A stretch of DNA of 64,000 nt, taken from assembly GCF_020991375.1 (NCBI RefSeq), contig NZ_JAJLQZ010000004.1:1-64000 (forward strand), written 5' to 3'. Below, in pieces: positions 50,002-58,629 of the stretch. This stretch comes from Glycomyces amatae. Lineage in GTDB: Bacteria > Actinomycetota > Actinomycetes > Mycobacteriales > Micromonosporaceae. The position numbers and the translations under genes were made by a program. Each line of letters starts with the position of its first letter. Position 1 is the stretch's first letter. The notes beneath the pieces are model-generated. The model worked only from the letters and a program-made list of their open reading frames with translations, was not told the origin of the DNA and made no database searches.

Positions 50002-50047
50002 TGTCGGACCCGAGCGGGAGAGTGGGCCCTACCTTTCCCCTCTCGGG
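50002..50047 (+). terminator. Hairpin with a TGTCGGACCC element after the response regulator
   Basis: TGTCGGACCC (50002-50011) runs into CCCGAG (50009-50014). CCCGAG can pair with CTCGGG (50042-50047), and the next GGG with CCC after a mismatch. It lies between convergent genes, like the similar element at 54559. The stem is interrupted, so its role as terminator is tentative. Confidence 0.45.
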
Positions 50048-50057
50048 AGGGCGGGGG

Positions 50058-51062
50058 CTAGGGATGGCCGCGGCGGTCCCCGGCACCGGTGCCACCGCCG
50101 CCCCCGAGGCCCCTGCCGCCGTCGTCGTCCTCGACTTCGACTTCGCCGTCGCCGTCGCTCCCGTCACCACCGGCACCGTCACGGCCCTCCCCGCCGTCCC
50201 CGGCCGCGCTCGGCTCCCCCGCCTCGCCCTCGGCGGTGCCCGCCGTGCCGGCCGCCGGTTCGGCGGTCGCGTTGAACTCCGCCCCGAACAGCAGGACCGC
50301 GTTGGTGATCCACAGCCACACCAGGAACACGATCATGCCGCCGAGCGCGCCGTACGTCTTGTCGTAGTTCCCGAAGTTCGCCACATACAGTCCGAACAGG
50401 ACCGACACCGCGATCCACAGCACCACCGCCAGCGCCGCCCCCGCGGCCCGCTCGCCGAACCGCGAGCGCCTCGACGGCGCCAGCCAGTACAGCAGCGCCA
50501 CGATCGCGATGACCAGTACGACGATCACGGGCCACTTCACCCACGCCCACACCGCCACGGCCGTGCCGCCCGCACCGAGCGCGCCGCCGATCGCCCGCGC
50601 CACCGACCCCCCGGTCGCCGCCACCACCGCGCACACCGCCGTCAGCGCCCCGACCACCACTGTGAGCACCACCCGCACGATGAGCACCGTCCACCACTTG
50701 CGCGTCTCCCCGGTCCCGTTGACCTCGTTCAGCGCCCGCGAGAACGCCGCCACGTAGTTCGAGGCCGCCCACAGCGCCGCCACCAGGCCCACCAGGGCCA
50801 TGAAGCCCGCCGTGGCCGGGTTCATCTGGAGGCGCGCCACGGCGTCCTCGATGATCCGCATGGTGTCCTCGGGGGCCACCGAGGCGATCCCGTCCAGCAA
50901 TGAAGCGGTCGCGTCCTCGTCGAGCAGCCCGATGAGCGAGGTGCCCACCAGGATCGCAGGGAACAGCGACAGCACCGAGTAGTACGTGAGGGCCGCCGCG
51001 TCGTCGCCGCGGCTCTCCGAGCCGTACCGCTTAGCGGCCTTGATGATCGATCGTCCGCTCAT
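50058..51062 (-). CDS. YihY/virulence factor BrkB family membrane protein
   Basis: The 334-residue protein has six predicted membrane helices. Family features are DDAAALTYYSVLSLFPAILV, LWAASNYVAAFSRALNEVNG and GNYDKTYGALGGMIVFLVWL then WITNAVLLFGAEFNAT. The C-terminal ~60 residues are a Gly/Asp/Glu-rich disordered tail. These proteins were once called RNase BN, wrongly; the real role (perhaps transport) is unknown. ATG 51062 opens the conserved part. Confidence 0.93.
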   Translation of the reverse strand: MSGRSIIKAAKRYGSESRGDDAAALTYYSVLSLFPAILVGTSLIGLLDEDATASLLDGIASVAPEDTMRIIEDAVARLQMNPATAGFMALVGLVAALWAASNYVAAFSRALNEVNGTGETRKWWTVLIVRVVLTVVVGALTAVCAVVAATGGSVARAIGGALGAGGTAVAVWAWVKWPVIVVLVIAIVALLYWLAPSRRSRFGERAAGAALAVVLWIAVSVLFGLYVANFGNYDKTYGALGGMIVFLVWLWITNAVLLFGAEFNATAEPAAGTAGTAEGEAGEPSAAGDGGEGRDGAGGDGSDGDGEVEVEDDDGGRGLGGGGGTGAGDRRGHP

Positions 51063-51121
51063 CACTCCACCGTGCCAGGTCCGGCCGCCCCGCGGGGGCG
51101 AACGACCGACCCGGTTGCGGG

Positions 51122-51562
51122 CTAACGGGTGTAGCGCTGCTCCTCGCCGCCGCCGGTGGGGCGCGGGCGCGTGGTGAGGTCCCAGATGACGAAGACGTCC
51201 ACCGCGATCACCAGCGCCGCCCACAGCGGGTACTGGGGCGCGAGGAAGAACTGGTTCATCGCCGAGACCACCGCGACCAGGAGCGCGGGGGCGACGCTGC
51301 GCCGCAGCCGCCCCAAGACCCGGCCCGGGCCCAGCTGCGCGAAACCGATCACGATGGCGGCCAAGCCGATCGCGATGTTCACCCAACCCCACCCGGTGTT
51401 GTCGGCCCGGTACCAGTAGCCGCCGCCGGTGAAGGCGAACACCTCGCCGCCCGCCACGGCGTACCCGATGAACACCTGCCAGGCGCCGACCAGCAGCAGC
51501 AGGACCCCGGCGAACGCGGAGCCGCCGGGCTCTCGGCGAGGATTCCAGTCCTCTTGCGTCAT
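51122..51562 (-). CDS. DUF7144-like four-helix membrane protein
   Basis: The 146-residue protein has four helices (about 18-38, 58-80, 88-105, 108-130). The pattern FAGVLLLLVGAWQVFIGYAV, TGWGWVNIAIGLAAIVIGFA and APQYPLWAALVIAVDVFVIW matches the actinobacterial DUF7144 type. The function is unknown. It is 59 bp upstream of YihY on the same strand and may share its transcript. The start at ATG 51562 is clear. Confidence 0.85.
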   Translation of the reverse strand: MTQEDWNPRREPGGSAFAGVLLLLVGAWQVFIGYAVAGGEVFAFTGGGYWYRADNTGWGWVNIAIGLAAIVIGFAQLGPGRVLGRLRRSVAPALLVAVVSAMNQFFLAPQYPLWAALVIAVDVFVIWDLTTRPRPTGGGEEQRYTR

Positions 51563-51679
51563 GTGGGGTCCCCCGGATGCCGGACGGCTTCGGTACCGCC
51601 GTGCGCGAGCCTCAGCTTAAGCGACGGGCCGCCGGGCCCTCGGCTTCGACGCCCGCCCAACGGCCGCGAACCCTCACCG

Positions 51680-52270
51680 CTAGGCGCCCTTGGCGTCCCC
51701 GACGCGGCGCAGCCAGTTCCCCAGCAGGGCGCTGCCGTCCTCGGTGAGGATCGACTCGGGATGGAACTGCACGCCCTCGACGTCGACCGCCCGGTGCCGC
51801 AGGCCCATCACGGTCCCGTCCTCGCTGGTGGCGCTCACCTCCAGCGGGTCGCGCACGCTCGCGGGCTCGACCGCCAGCGAGTGGTACCTGGTGGCGGTGA
51901 ACGGGTTCGCGAGCCCCGCGAACACGCCCGAGCCGTCGTGGCGGATCGGGGAGGTCTCGCCGTGGCGCAGCTCGGCCGCCCGCGAGACGACCGCCCCCCA
52001 GTGCTCGGCGATCACCTGGTGCCCCAGGCACACCCCGAGGACCGGGACCGCGCCCGCGAAGCGGTCGAGCAGCTCGTGGCCGAGCCGGGCCTCGTCGGGG
52101 CGGCCCGGCCCCGGCGACAGCAGCAGCCCGGCCGGGCGCAGGCGCGCCGCCTCGTCCACGTCCGTCCGGTCGGAGCGGCGCACGTCGACCCTGGCGCCCA
52201 GCGCCCGCAGATAGGAGACGATGGTGTGGACGAACGAGTCGCGGAAGTCGACGACCAGCACGCTACCCAT
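51680..52270 (-). CDS. pabA: Aminodeoxychorismate/anthranilate synthase component II
   Basis: The 196-residue class I glutamine amidotransferase supplies ammonia to a chorismate-using partner. The catalytic Cys81 is in VLGVCLGHQVIAEHWGA, and the His/Glu pair is in GVQFHPES. The N-terminal VVDFRDSFVHTIVSYL is a variant of the usual DSFTYNLVQYL. The gene next to srtE and crgA corresponds to pabA/trpG of the mycobacterial origin region, so pabA is preferred. It is 27 bp after the small gene at 52298-52603. Confidence 0.92.
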   Translation of the reverse strand: MGSVLVVDFRDSFVHTIVSYLRALGARVDVRRSDRTDVDEAARLRPAGLLLSPGPGRPDEARLGHELLDRFAGAVPVLGVCLGHQVIAEHWGAVVSRAAELRHGETSPIRHDGSGVFAGLANPFTATRYHSLAVEPASVRDPLEVSATSEDGTVMGLRHRAVDVEGVQFHPESILTEDGSALLGNWLRRVGDAKGA

Positions 52271-52297
52271 CGGGGTGTTCCACGGTGTCGGGCGGGC

Positions 52298-52603
52298 TCA
52301 ACCGTCGTCCTCGTCCGACTCGCCGCCGGGGGACTCCGCGGTCTGCCAGTCCTCGGGGTCGAACCCGGTGCCCTGGCAGTCCACGCCGGGCGTGCACGTG
52401 GGCGACTCGGCGTCGCCGCCCTCCTCGGGCTGCTCGACGTTCACCCCGCCCGCGGGGTCGACGTTGCTCCAGGGCATGTGCGGGCGGACCGCCGGGAAGA
52501 GCACGAACCACAGCAGGGCGACGGCGCCGGCGCCGAGGGCGAGCGAACCGGCGATCTTGCCGGGCACGCCCCCGGGGAGCCTGCTCCAGATCCACGAGTA
52601 CAC
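52298..52603 (-). CDS. Small membrane protein between srtE and pabA
   Basis: The 101-residue protein has one hydrophobic segment (about residues 17-37, SLALGAGAVALLWFVLFPAV) and an acidic exported tail with two Cys (TCTPGVDCQGTG). The GTG start at 52603 is one base after the srtE stop, so it is translated with the sortase. No family name is known to me; small membrane genes in this position next to srtE occur in other actinobacteria. A chaperone-like or accessory role to the sortase is only a guess. Confidence 0.8.
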   Translation of the reverse strand: MYSWIWSRLPGGVPGKIAGSLALGAGAVALLWFVLFPAVRPHMPWSNVDPAGGVNVEQPEEGGDAESPTCTPGVDCQGTGFDPEDWQTAESPGGESDEDDG

Positions 52604-52604
52604 G

Positions 52605-53843
52605 TCAGACCTCCGGGTCGATGGCCGCGTCGGGCAGGTCGCCCTCGGGGTCGCGCGGGACGGTGTCCACCAGCTGGCTGTAGACGACGTACCGCTCGTA
52701 GTTGTCCCACAGCGGATGGCAGGTGAACAGGGTCAGCCAGTAGTCCTCGTCGCCCGGCTCGGTGCCCGGCTCGCCGGGCACCGGCGCGGTGATGTCCACT
52801 TGGGTCTCGTTGACGACCTCGTGCTCCTGGACCTCGTAGACGTAGAAGTTCTCCTTGGTCTCGATCACGACCTTGTCGCCGGGTTCGAGGTCGCGGATCT
52901 TCTGGAAGATCGCGGGCACGTTGTGGCCCGCGAGGGTGAAGTTCCCCTGGTCGCCGGGGTAGGCGCCGTCGAGGTACCGGCCGGGGGCGTACTCGATGTC
53001 GGCCGGCTCGGTGCCCTCGACGAGGGTCCAGGACTCGGCCCGGATGTCGGGCGCCCACATGCGCGCGAAGGCGTCGCCGAGCTCGGGGACGGGCGCGCCG
53101 TCGACGCCCTCGTCCGCGACCTCGCCGCTCCAGATGGTGTCGAGGTCGCCCGAGAGGGTCTCCTGCTCGTTGTTGATCTCGCCGGAGACGCCGAAGACCT
53201 CGTACCCGGCGTAGAGCAGGACGACCGCGCCGAGGGTGATGAGCGCTTCGCCCAGGCCGCGGACGGTGCCGCGCAGGCCCCCTTCGCCGCGGTGGCGCTT
53301 GACCGAGCGGTTCTTGCGGGCGGCGCTGTCGGCGCCGGGCGGGGCGGGCGTGTCGTCGGCGGGGATCACCGGGAGGATCGCGGTCCCGTCGGGCTCGGGC
53401 ACGAGGGAGGCGCGCTCGGCCCGGGCGAGGGAGGGCGGGCGCAGCGCGGTGGTGGTGTCGAAGTCCGGTTCGGCCGGGGGCGGGGCGGTCGCGGCGGCGG
53501 GGGGCGGGGAGGACTGCCGGGGCGGGGAGTAGGGGGGCGCGGGGGTGCGCGGGCCGGGGGAGGGCCGGGCACTGTTGGAGCGGGCACTGTTGGAGCGGGC
53601 ACTGTCGGGCCGGGGCGGGAGCGAGCCCGGCGGCGAGGGCGCGGCAGGGGGCCCGCCCCCCGCGTCGGGGCCGGGAGCGGGGACCTTCGCCTGCCCGCTC
53701 GAACCGGGGACGCCGGCGCGGCCGGGGCCGGGCGCGGCGGGGGGCCGCGGCGGCGACGCGGGCGGCGGCCCGCCCTCGCCGGGCCCTTGCGGCGGCCCCG
53801 ATCGCGGCTCGTTCGCGAAGGGGGACCAGTCCTGATCGCTCAC
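52605..53843 (-). CDS. srtE: Class E sortase with a long Pro-rich cytoplasmic region
   Basis: The 412-residue transpeptidase anchors surface proteins (LAXTG-type signals) to the wall. It has a disordered Pro/Ser-rich N-terminus (about 1-180), a membrane helix (about 203-225; ALITLGAVVLLYAGYEVFGV), then the sortase domain. The catalytic residues are His307 (FTLAGHNVP), Cys375 (LTLFTCHP) and an Arg in NYERYVVYSQL. GTG 53843 follows GAGGGGAAG by about 5 nt. The N-terminal region contains SARSNSARSNSAR, from a 15-bp tandem repeat. It leads an operon with the next two genes. Confidence 0.93.
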   Translation of the reverse strand: MSDQDWSPFANEPRSGPPQGPGEGGPPPASPPRPPAAPGPGRAGVPGSSGQAKVPAPGPDAGGGPPAAPSPPGSLPPRPDSARSNSARSNSARPSPGPRTPAPPYSPPRQSSPPPAAATAPPPAEPDFDTTTALRPPSLARAERASLVPEPDGTAILPVIPADDTPAPPGADSAARKNRSVKRHRGEGGLRGTVRGLGEALITLGAVVLLYAGYEVFGVSGEINNEQETLSGDLDTIWSGEVADEGVDGAPVPELGDAFARMWAPDIRAESWTLVEGTEPADIEYAPGRYLDGAYPGDQGNFTLAGHNVPAIFQKIRDLEPGDKVVIETKENFYVYEVQEHEVVNETQVDITAPVPGEPGTEPGDEDYWLTLFTCHPLWDNYERYVVYSQLVDTVPRDPEGDLPDAAIDPEV

Positions 53844-54244
53844 CTGGAACTTCCCCTCCGTCGTGCCGGTGTACTCAACGCCTGGATGATGTCGTAACCA
53901 TAACGCGCGAGGCCATCCTAGAGATGCACCGCGAACGCGAGTATCGCCCGAACGGGCACCGCCCCGACCTGTTCGAACACCCGCCCGCCCGGAATGTCGC
54001 ACCCGCAGGGCGCCATGGTCGACCGGGGGCCCGTCCCCAGGGCCCGTGAGCCGCACGCCCCTGCCCGCCGCACCGGTCCCTCCGCGGCCCCGCCACCGCG
54101 GCCGCCGCGCTCCCGCCGGGCGCGCAGGGGAGCGCTCCAGCAGCTCACCCGCGGAGTGTGAGCTACGCGATGCCGCGCGGACGGCGCGTCACCGGCGGAC
54201 GGTACCCTGGAAGCCGGACATGTCCCTCAGTTGGAGAGTCGTCG
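53844..54244. other. 400-bp region between divergent srtE and crgA
   Basis: No open frame here has coding character. It must contain the divergent promoters of srtE and crgA. A mild drop in GC near 53875-53950 is the only sign of one. I see no strong palindrome. Confidence 0.5.
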
Positions 54245-54505
54245 ATGCCGAAGTCACGCGTGCGCAAGAAGAAGGTCTACTCGAGCTCCACGGGCGCGAG
54301 CTCGACCTCGGGCGAGAGTTACGAGCCGAGCCCGACATGGGTGCCCATCACCGCCGTCGCCCTCATCGTGATCGGCATCGGCTGGCTGACCCTGTTCTAC
54401 CTCTCGGGCATGGCCTACCCGGTCGCCGCCTGGGGCTACTGGAACCTGGCCGTCGGCTTCTCCTGCATGGTCGCCGCCCTCCTCGTCCTCTCGAAGTGGC
54501 GCTGA
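54245..54505 (+). CDS. crgA: Cell division protein CrgA
   Basis: The 86-residue protein recruits and regulates the divisome at FtsZ rings; in Streptomyces it holds back septation in aerial hyphae. The basic start MPKSRVRKKKVYSSS is the family signature. Two membrane helices (about 31-52 and 60-82; VALIVIGIGWLTLFYLSGMA, YWNLAVGFSCMVAALLVL) follow. ATG 54245 is chosen because this N-terminus is conserved; GGAGAG lies about 9 nt upstream. In Mycobacterium crgA lies between ppiA and pabA near the origin, the same gene neighbours as here. Confidence 0.96.
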   Translation: MPKSRVRKKKVYSSSTGASSTSGESYEPSPTWVPITAVALIVIGIGWLTLFYLSGMAYPVAAWGYWNLAVGFSCMVAALLVLSKWR

Positions 54506-54558
54506 CCCGGCTCCCCCGCACCTGAGAACCCCTCGCGTCTCCCTGCGCGAAGCAAAAA

Positions 54559-54594
54559 TGTCGGACCCCCGGCGTATCCTTCACACCAGGGGTC
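54559..54594 (+). repeat. TGTCGGACCCCC element with a GGACCCC/GGGGTCC stem
   Basis: TGTCGGACCCCCGG, then CGTATCCTTC and CAGGGGTCC. It matches the TGTCGGACCCCC core of the copies at 18909 and 19051. The TGTCGG with TATCCT at this distance matches the shape of PafBC/RecA-independent DNA-damage promoters. No plus-strand gene follows, so it may be a mobile or dispersed intergenic repeat or a terminator of crgA. Confidence 0.6.
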
Positions 54595-54601
54595 CCTAAG
54601 G

Positions 54602-54635
54602 GCGGATTTATCAGGATATTTCCTGATTCATCCGC
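54602..54635. terminator. AT-rich nested hairpin between crgA and thiolase
   Basis: GCGGAT-TTA-TCAGGA-TATT-TCCTGA-TTC-ATCCGC gives two perfect 6-bp stems around a small internal loop. It lies 9 bp after the thiolase stop on the minus strand, and is unusually AT-rich here. Confidence 0.65.
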
Positions 54636-54644
54636 TTTCTCGGT

Positions 54645-55802
54645 TCACAGGAGCTCGAAGACCGTCGCGTTCGCCATCCCGCCGCCCTCGCACATCACCT
54701 GCAGGCCGCGCCGCGACCCGGTGTCGCGCATGTAGTGCAGCATCGTCGCGGCCAGCCGCGCCCCCGACGCGCCCAGCGGATGCCCCAGCGCGATCGCCCC
54801 GCCCCGCGGGTTGAGCCGGTCCTCGTCCGCGCCCGTCTCGGCCAGCCACGCCAGCGGGATCGCCGCGAACGCCTCGTTCACCTCGAACACGTCGATCTCG
54901 TCCAGATCGAGCCCCGTGCGCCGCAGGATCCTCGCCGTCGCCGGAATCGGCCCGTCCAGCATGAGCACCGGATCCGACCCGACCGCGCACGCGCCCGCGA
55001 TCCGCGCCAGCGGCTGCACGCCCAGCCGCTTCGCGTGCTCGTCCGTCGTGACCACCAGCGCCGCGGCCCCGTCCGAGATCTGCGACGACGACCCGGCCGT
55101 CACCGCCCCCTCCGCCGTGAACGCCGGCCGCAACCCGGCCAGCTTCCCGATGCTCGTGTCCCGCCGGATCCCCTCGTCGACCGAGGCCCCCGCGACCGGC
55201 GCGATCTCGGCCGCGAACAGGCCCTCGTCACTCGCCGCCGCCGCCTTCTCATGGCTCGCCAGCGAGAACGCGTCCATCGCCTCCCGGCCGATCCCGTACC
55301 GACCCGCCACCAGCTCCGCGGCCACACCCTGGTTGAACGGCACCGCCGCCTCCGCGTCGACGCTCGCCGCGTACCGCAGCCGCACCGCCGGACCGTACGG
55401 CTCCCCCGCGCCCGCACCGACGCTCGACCCCATCGGGACGCGCGTCATCGACTCCACCCCGCCCGCCACGATCACATCGGCGTGCCCCGCCAGGACCGCC
55501 GCGGCCGCGAACGCGACCGCCTGCTGACCCGACCCGCACTGCCGGTCCACCGTGGTCCCCGGGATCGCCTCGGGCCAGCCCGCGGCCAGCACCGCGTTGC
55601 GCGCCACGTTCCAGGACTGCTCCCCGACCTGCGAGACGCAGCCGAGCACCACGTCGTCGACCGCGTCGGGACCGATCCCCGACCGCAGCAGCGCCGCGTT
55701 CATCGCATGCGCGGCCAGATCCACGGCGTGGACGCCCGCGAGCACCCCGCCGCGGCGCCCCAGCGGCGTCCGGGCCGCGGCGAGCACCACCGCCTCAGTC
55801 AT
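54645..55802 (-). CDS. Acetyl-CoA acetyltransferase / thiolase
   Basis: The 385-residue thiolase forms or cleaves acetoacetyl-CoA or longer 3-ketoacyl-CoA. Catalytic residues are Cys89 (TTVDRQCGSGQQA), the His in GGAIALGHPLGASGARL, and the C-terminal Cys in MCEGGGMANATV. VNEAFAAIP carries the conserved Asn. The specificity cannot be decided. Start ATG 55802 overlaps the upstream YbhB gene by 8 bp. No other beta-oxidation gene is adjacent. Confidence 0.94.
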   Translation of the reverse strand: MTEAVVLAAARTPLGRRGGVLAGVHAVDLAAHAMNAALLRSGIGPDAVDDVVLGCVSQVGEQSWNVARNAVLAAGWPEAIPGTTVDRQCGSGQQAVAFAAAAVLAGHADVIVAGGVESMTRVPMGSSVGAGAGEPYGPAVRLRYAASVDAEAAVPFNQGVAAELVAGRYGIGREAMDAFSLASHEKAAAASDEGLFAAEIAPVAGASVDEGIRRDTSIGKLAGLRPAFTAEGAVTAGSSSQISDGAAALVVTTDEHAKRLGVQPLARIAGACAVGSDPVLMLDGPIPATARILRRTGLDLDEIDVFEVNEAFAAIPLAWLAETGADEDRLNPRGGAIALGHPLGASGARLAATMLHYMRDTGSRRGLQVMCEGGGMANATVFELL

Positions 55803-56313
55803 TGCGGTACACCGGCGCGATGACCGCCCGCGCGATCGCGTTGAACGTCAGATGGAACGCCCCCAACGCCATCGACGACGCCGGATCGACCGCCACCGGC
55901 TCCCGCAGCGCGTGGACGGCGAACAGGTAGCGGTGGTCGGGATCCCCCGGCGGCGGCGCGGCGCCCGCGAACCCGACCGAACCGGAGTCGTTGCGCAGCT
56001 GCACGGCACCGCCCGGCGGGGCGTCGGCCGCCCCGGTCGCCAGCTCGGTCACCGACGCGTCCAGGTTCAGCAGCATCCAATGCCACCAGCCCGAACCGGT
56101 CGGCGCGTCGGGGTCGAAGCAGGTCACCGCGAACGCCGCCGTCTCGTCGGGAAACCCCGACCAGGTCAGGTGCGGGGACACGTCCTGCCCGGCGACCTGG
56201 GCCGGGTCCAGCGCCGCGCCGTCGGCGACATCGTCCGAGGCCACCGTGAACGACGGCAGCGGGGGAAGGAAATCGTAAGGCCACGGGGCCCTCGTGCGGT
56301 CGAGCGACGTCAT
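55795..56313 (-). CDS. YbhB/YbcL family (PEBP-like) protein
   Basis: The 172-residue protein belongs to the phosphatidylethanolamine-binding/Raf-kinase-inhibitor fold. DVSPHLTWSGFPDETAAFAV, then CFDPDAPTGSGWWHWMLLNL holds the anion-binding DPDAP and HW residues. PGDPDHRYLFAVHAL is the other family motif. There is no signal peptide. The function in bacteria is not settled. It is the upstream gene of a two-gene unit with thiolase. Confidence 0.94.
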   Translation of the reverse strand: MTSLDRTRAPWPYDFLPPLPSFTVASDDVADGAALDPAQVAGQDVSPHLTWSGFPDETAAFAVTCFDPDAPTGSGWWHWMLLNLDASVTELATGAADAPPGGAVQLRNDSGSVGFAGAAPPPGDPDHRYLFAVHALREPVAVDPASSMALGAFHLTFNAIARAVIAPVYRND

Positions 56314-56673
56314 CGTCCTCCTCCTTCAGGGCCCGCCGGCGGCGCGCGGGGCGCGGCCGCCGCCCGTCCTCAGGGCGGACGCGGCGGCTCTCCGCTTGCG
56401 GGACCGCATGTGCTACAGAACCTCAAGAACTCATCGCGGGCCCGGAAGCCCACCCGTGCACCGTATCGCGGCGCCCGCCCCGGCGGCGGCCAGGATCGCG
56501 GACGCGCACCGCCCCGAGGCCCCGCGCACCCCGCCGGCGAACACAGCCGGGACCGGCCGCCGCACCGTGCCGGCACGTGACCGCCCCTCACCCGCAGTGC
56601 CGCCGGATCGGCGCGGCCGACACCGCGCTCATACCGCTCGACGCCCGCTCCCCGGGCCGCTTACGCTGGTGTC
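56314..56673. other. Intergenic region before the aminotransferase
   Basis: The 360-bp segment between divergent genes has only shadow frames rich in Arg, Pro and Ala. An AT-richer patch around 56400-56430 (TGCTACAGAACCTCAAGAAC) is a possible promoter for the minus-strand YbhB unit. Confidence 0.4.
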
Positions 56674-57768
56674 ATGCCGAACACCGACGTCATCTCTTTC
56701 TCCCGGGGCGCCCCGTCGCTCGACATCGTCGACACCGAAGGCCTCAAGGCCGCCGCCGTCGCGGCCCTCGACGCCGATCCGGCCGGGGTCACCGGCTACG
56801 GCACCTCCGTGGGCTACGGCCCGCTGCGCGAGTGGATCGCCGCCAAGCACGGCGTCCAGACCGAGAACGTGCTCATCACCAACGGCTCGATGCAGGCCGA
56901 CGCGTTCCTCTTCGACGAGCTCGTCAAGCCCGACTCGCCCGTGATCGTCGAACGCCCCACCTACGACCGGACCCTCCTGGGCCTGCGCAACCGCCGCGGC
57001 GAACTGCACCCCGTCCGCGTCCAGGCCGACGGCCTCGACGTCGACGAACTCGAAGCCCTCCTCAAGAGCGGCGTGCGGCCGACCCTCGCCCACATCATCC
57101 CGAACTTCCAGAACCCGGCGGGCGTGTCCCTCTCCGGCGAGAAGCGCACCCGGCTGCTCCAGCTCGCCGGCGAGTACGACTTCACGATCTTCGAAGACGA
57201 CCCGTACTACGACATCCGCTTCCGCGGCGAGCAGCACCCGACCATGCTCGCGCAGGACGACGACGACCGCGTGGTCTACGCCTGCTCGTTCTCCAAGACC
57301 GTCTGCCCCGGCCTGCGCACCGGCTACCTCGTCGGCCCCGCCGACCTCATCAAGACCATCGCCGCCGCCGCCACCAACACCTACATCGCGCCGAACATGT
57401 TCGCCCAGGCCACGATCCACCAGTTCGCGGCCTCCGGGGCGCTCGACCGGTCCATCGCCACGGTGAAGGCCGCGCTCGAGGAGCGCGTCGACCAGCTCGC
57501 CGCCTCCCTGCGCGCCCACCTGCCCGGCAGCGAGTTCGTCGTCCCCGACGGCGGCTACTTCCTGTGGGTCGACCTCGGCGAGGGCGTCGACTGCGCGAAG
57601 GTCGCCCCGGCCGCCGCCGAAGAAGGCGTCCAGGTCGTCAAGGGCACCGACTTCGTGCTCGAAGGCGGCGAATCCTGCCTGCGCCTGGCCTACTCCGCCG
57701 TCAAGGCCGACCGGATCGACGAAGGCGTGCGCCGCCTCGCCAGGGCCGTCGAGGCCACCCGCGCCTGA
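56674..57768 (+). CDS. PLP-dependent aminotransferase, class I/II (2-aminoadipate transaminase type)
   Basis: The 364-residue enzyme has a PLP lysine in VYACSFSKTVCPGLRTGYLV, an Asp/Tyr pocket in IFEDDPYYDIRFRG, and IPNFQNPAGVSLSGEKR. It matches the LysN/AlaT-like group that also forms the C-terminal half of MocR regulators, but no GntR domain is present. Likely activity is on 2-aminoadipate, aromatic or branched amino acids; the exact substrate is not visible. ATG 56674 is well placed. It is a single gene, with an inverted repeat 48 bp after the stop. Confidence 0.93.
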   Translation: MPNTDVISFSRGAPSLDIVDTEGLKAAAVAALDADPAGVTGYGTSVGYGPLREWIAAKHGVQTENVLITNGSMQADAFLFDELVKPDSPVIVERPTYDRTLLGLRNRRGELHPVRVQADGLDVDELEALLKSGVRPTLAHIIPNFQNPAGVSLSGEKRTRLLQLAGEYDFTIFEDDPYYDIRFRGEQHPTMLAQDDDDRVVYACSFSKTVCPGLRTGYLVGPADLIKTIAAAATNTYIAPNMFAQATIHQFAASGALDRSIATVKAALEERVDQLAASLRAHLPGSEFVVPDGGYFLWVDLGEGVDCAKVAPAAAEEGVQVVKGTDFVLEGGESCLRLAYSAVKADRIDEGVRRLARAVEATRA

Positions 57769-57816
57769 ACGATCCACAATCCGTCACCACCGGGGAACGG
57801 AACGTCGACATCGGAT

Positions 57817-57846
57817 GGCGGTTATGCGACATGGCGTATAACCGCC
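57817..57846. terminator. Inverted repeat after the aminotransferase
   Basis: GGCGGTTAT and ATAACCGCC are a perfect 9-bp repeat with a 12-nt spacer. It could be a terminator or a protein-binding site. Between 57847 and 58150 I see no gene. Confidence 0.5.
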
Positions 57847-58150
57847 ACCGCGGCGCCCTTCCCAGAACCCGCATGGGACGCGAGAATCGTTCCGTGACCG
57901 CGGCACCGCCGCGGACAGGTCGTTATCCCGCCCCCATGAACGCCGGATCGGTGAACTCGCCCACTCCCCCCGAGGCGAGGCACCGGTCCGGCGTCGCGTT
58001 ACCCACGATCACAGGGGCCCGCGCCACGCGCGGACCCCCGATGCGCAAACGACCTGACGTGCGATCGCACCGCCAGGCCGTACTGCCGGCCCCGGACGGC
58101 GCGGACGCCGACCGGAGACCCGATATCCACTTCGCCGAAGGAGCGGGCCC

Positions 58151-58513
58151 CTACCGCGAGACGCTGTCGACCAGCTCCTCAGAGAGCGCCCGGTCCTCGA
58201 TCCCCGGGTCGTCGAGCAGCTCGTCCGCCAAGAGCGCCTCACCGATCGACTCGGTGCGCTGCCGGTACCACATGTAGAACGCCGCCCCGCCCAGCGCGAG
58301 CCCCGCCCCGATCGCCCCCGCCACCCACGGCCACTTGCGCGCCGGGGGCTTCTTGAGCCCGACCTTGGCCAGGACGACGTTGACCCGCGGCGCCGCGGCG
58401 TCCCGCGTACCGCGCGCGGCCACGGCCCCCGCATGCTTGAGCGAGGTCACACCCTGCGTGAAATGGTCCGCGGCCTCCCGGGCGGGAGTCGTGGAATGTC
58501 GGCTGAAGCCCAT
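58151..58513 (-). CDS. Small single-helix membrane protein, unknown function
   Basis: The 120-residue protein has a Ser/Thr- and Ala-rich N-terminus (MGFSRHSTTPAREAADHFTQ). A basic segment with one hydrophobic helix (about 75-95; WPWVAGAIGAGLALGGAAFY) follows, then an acidic C-terminus (LLADELLDDPGIEDRALSEE). The N-terminal half looks like a soluble amphipathic helix (AADHFTQGVTSLKHAGAVAA). It resembles small cell-envelope proteins near ppiA in actinobacteria. The ATG at 58513 follows AGGAGG by 8 nt. It is divergent from the cyclophilin gene. Confidence 0.75.
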   Translation of the reverse strand: MGFSRHSTTPAREAADHFTQGVTSLKHAGAVAARGTRDAAAPRVNVVLAKVGLKKPPARKWPWVAGAIGAGLALGGAAFYMWYRQRTESIGEALLADELLDDPGIEDRALSEELVDSVSR

Positions 58514-58629
58514 CGTGAATGCCTCCTCTAGGTGCCTGTCCCCATCATCGTGCACCGACCCGTGACACCGGTCGAGGGAAACGGGGGAGAAAGTTGGACT
58601 AACCTCAGCCGTCTGGCACCATTGACGCC

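Noticed and set aside
56577-58277. 566-codon plus-strand frame over the aminotransferase
   Set aside because: It is a +1 shadow of the real gene at 56674-57768, with low-complexity Arg-rich translation.
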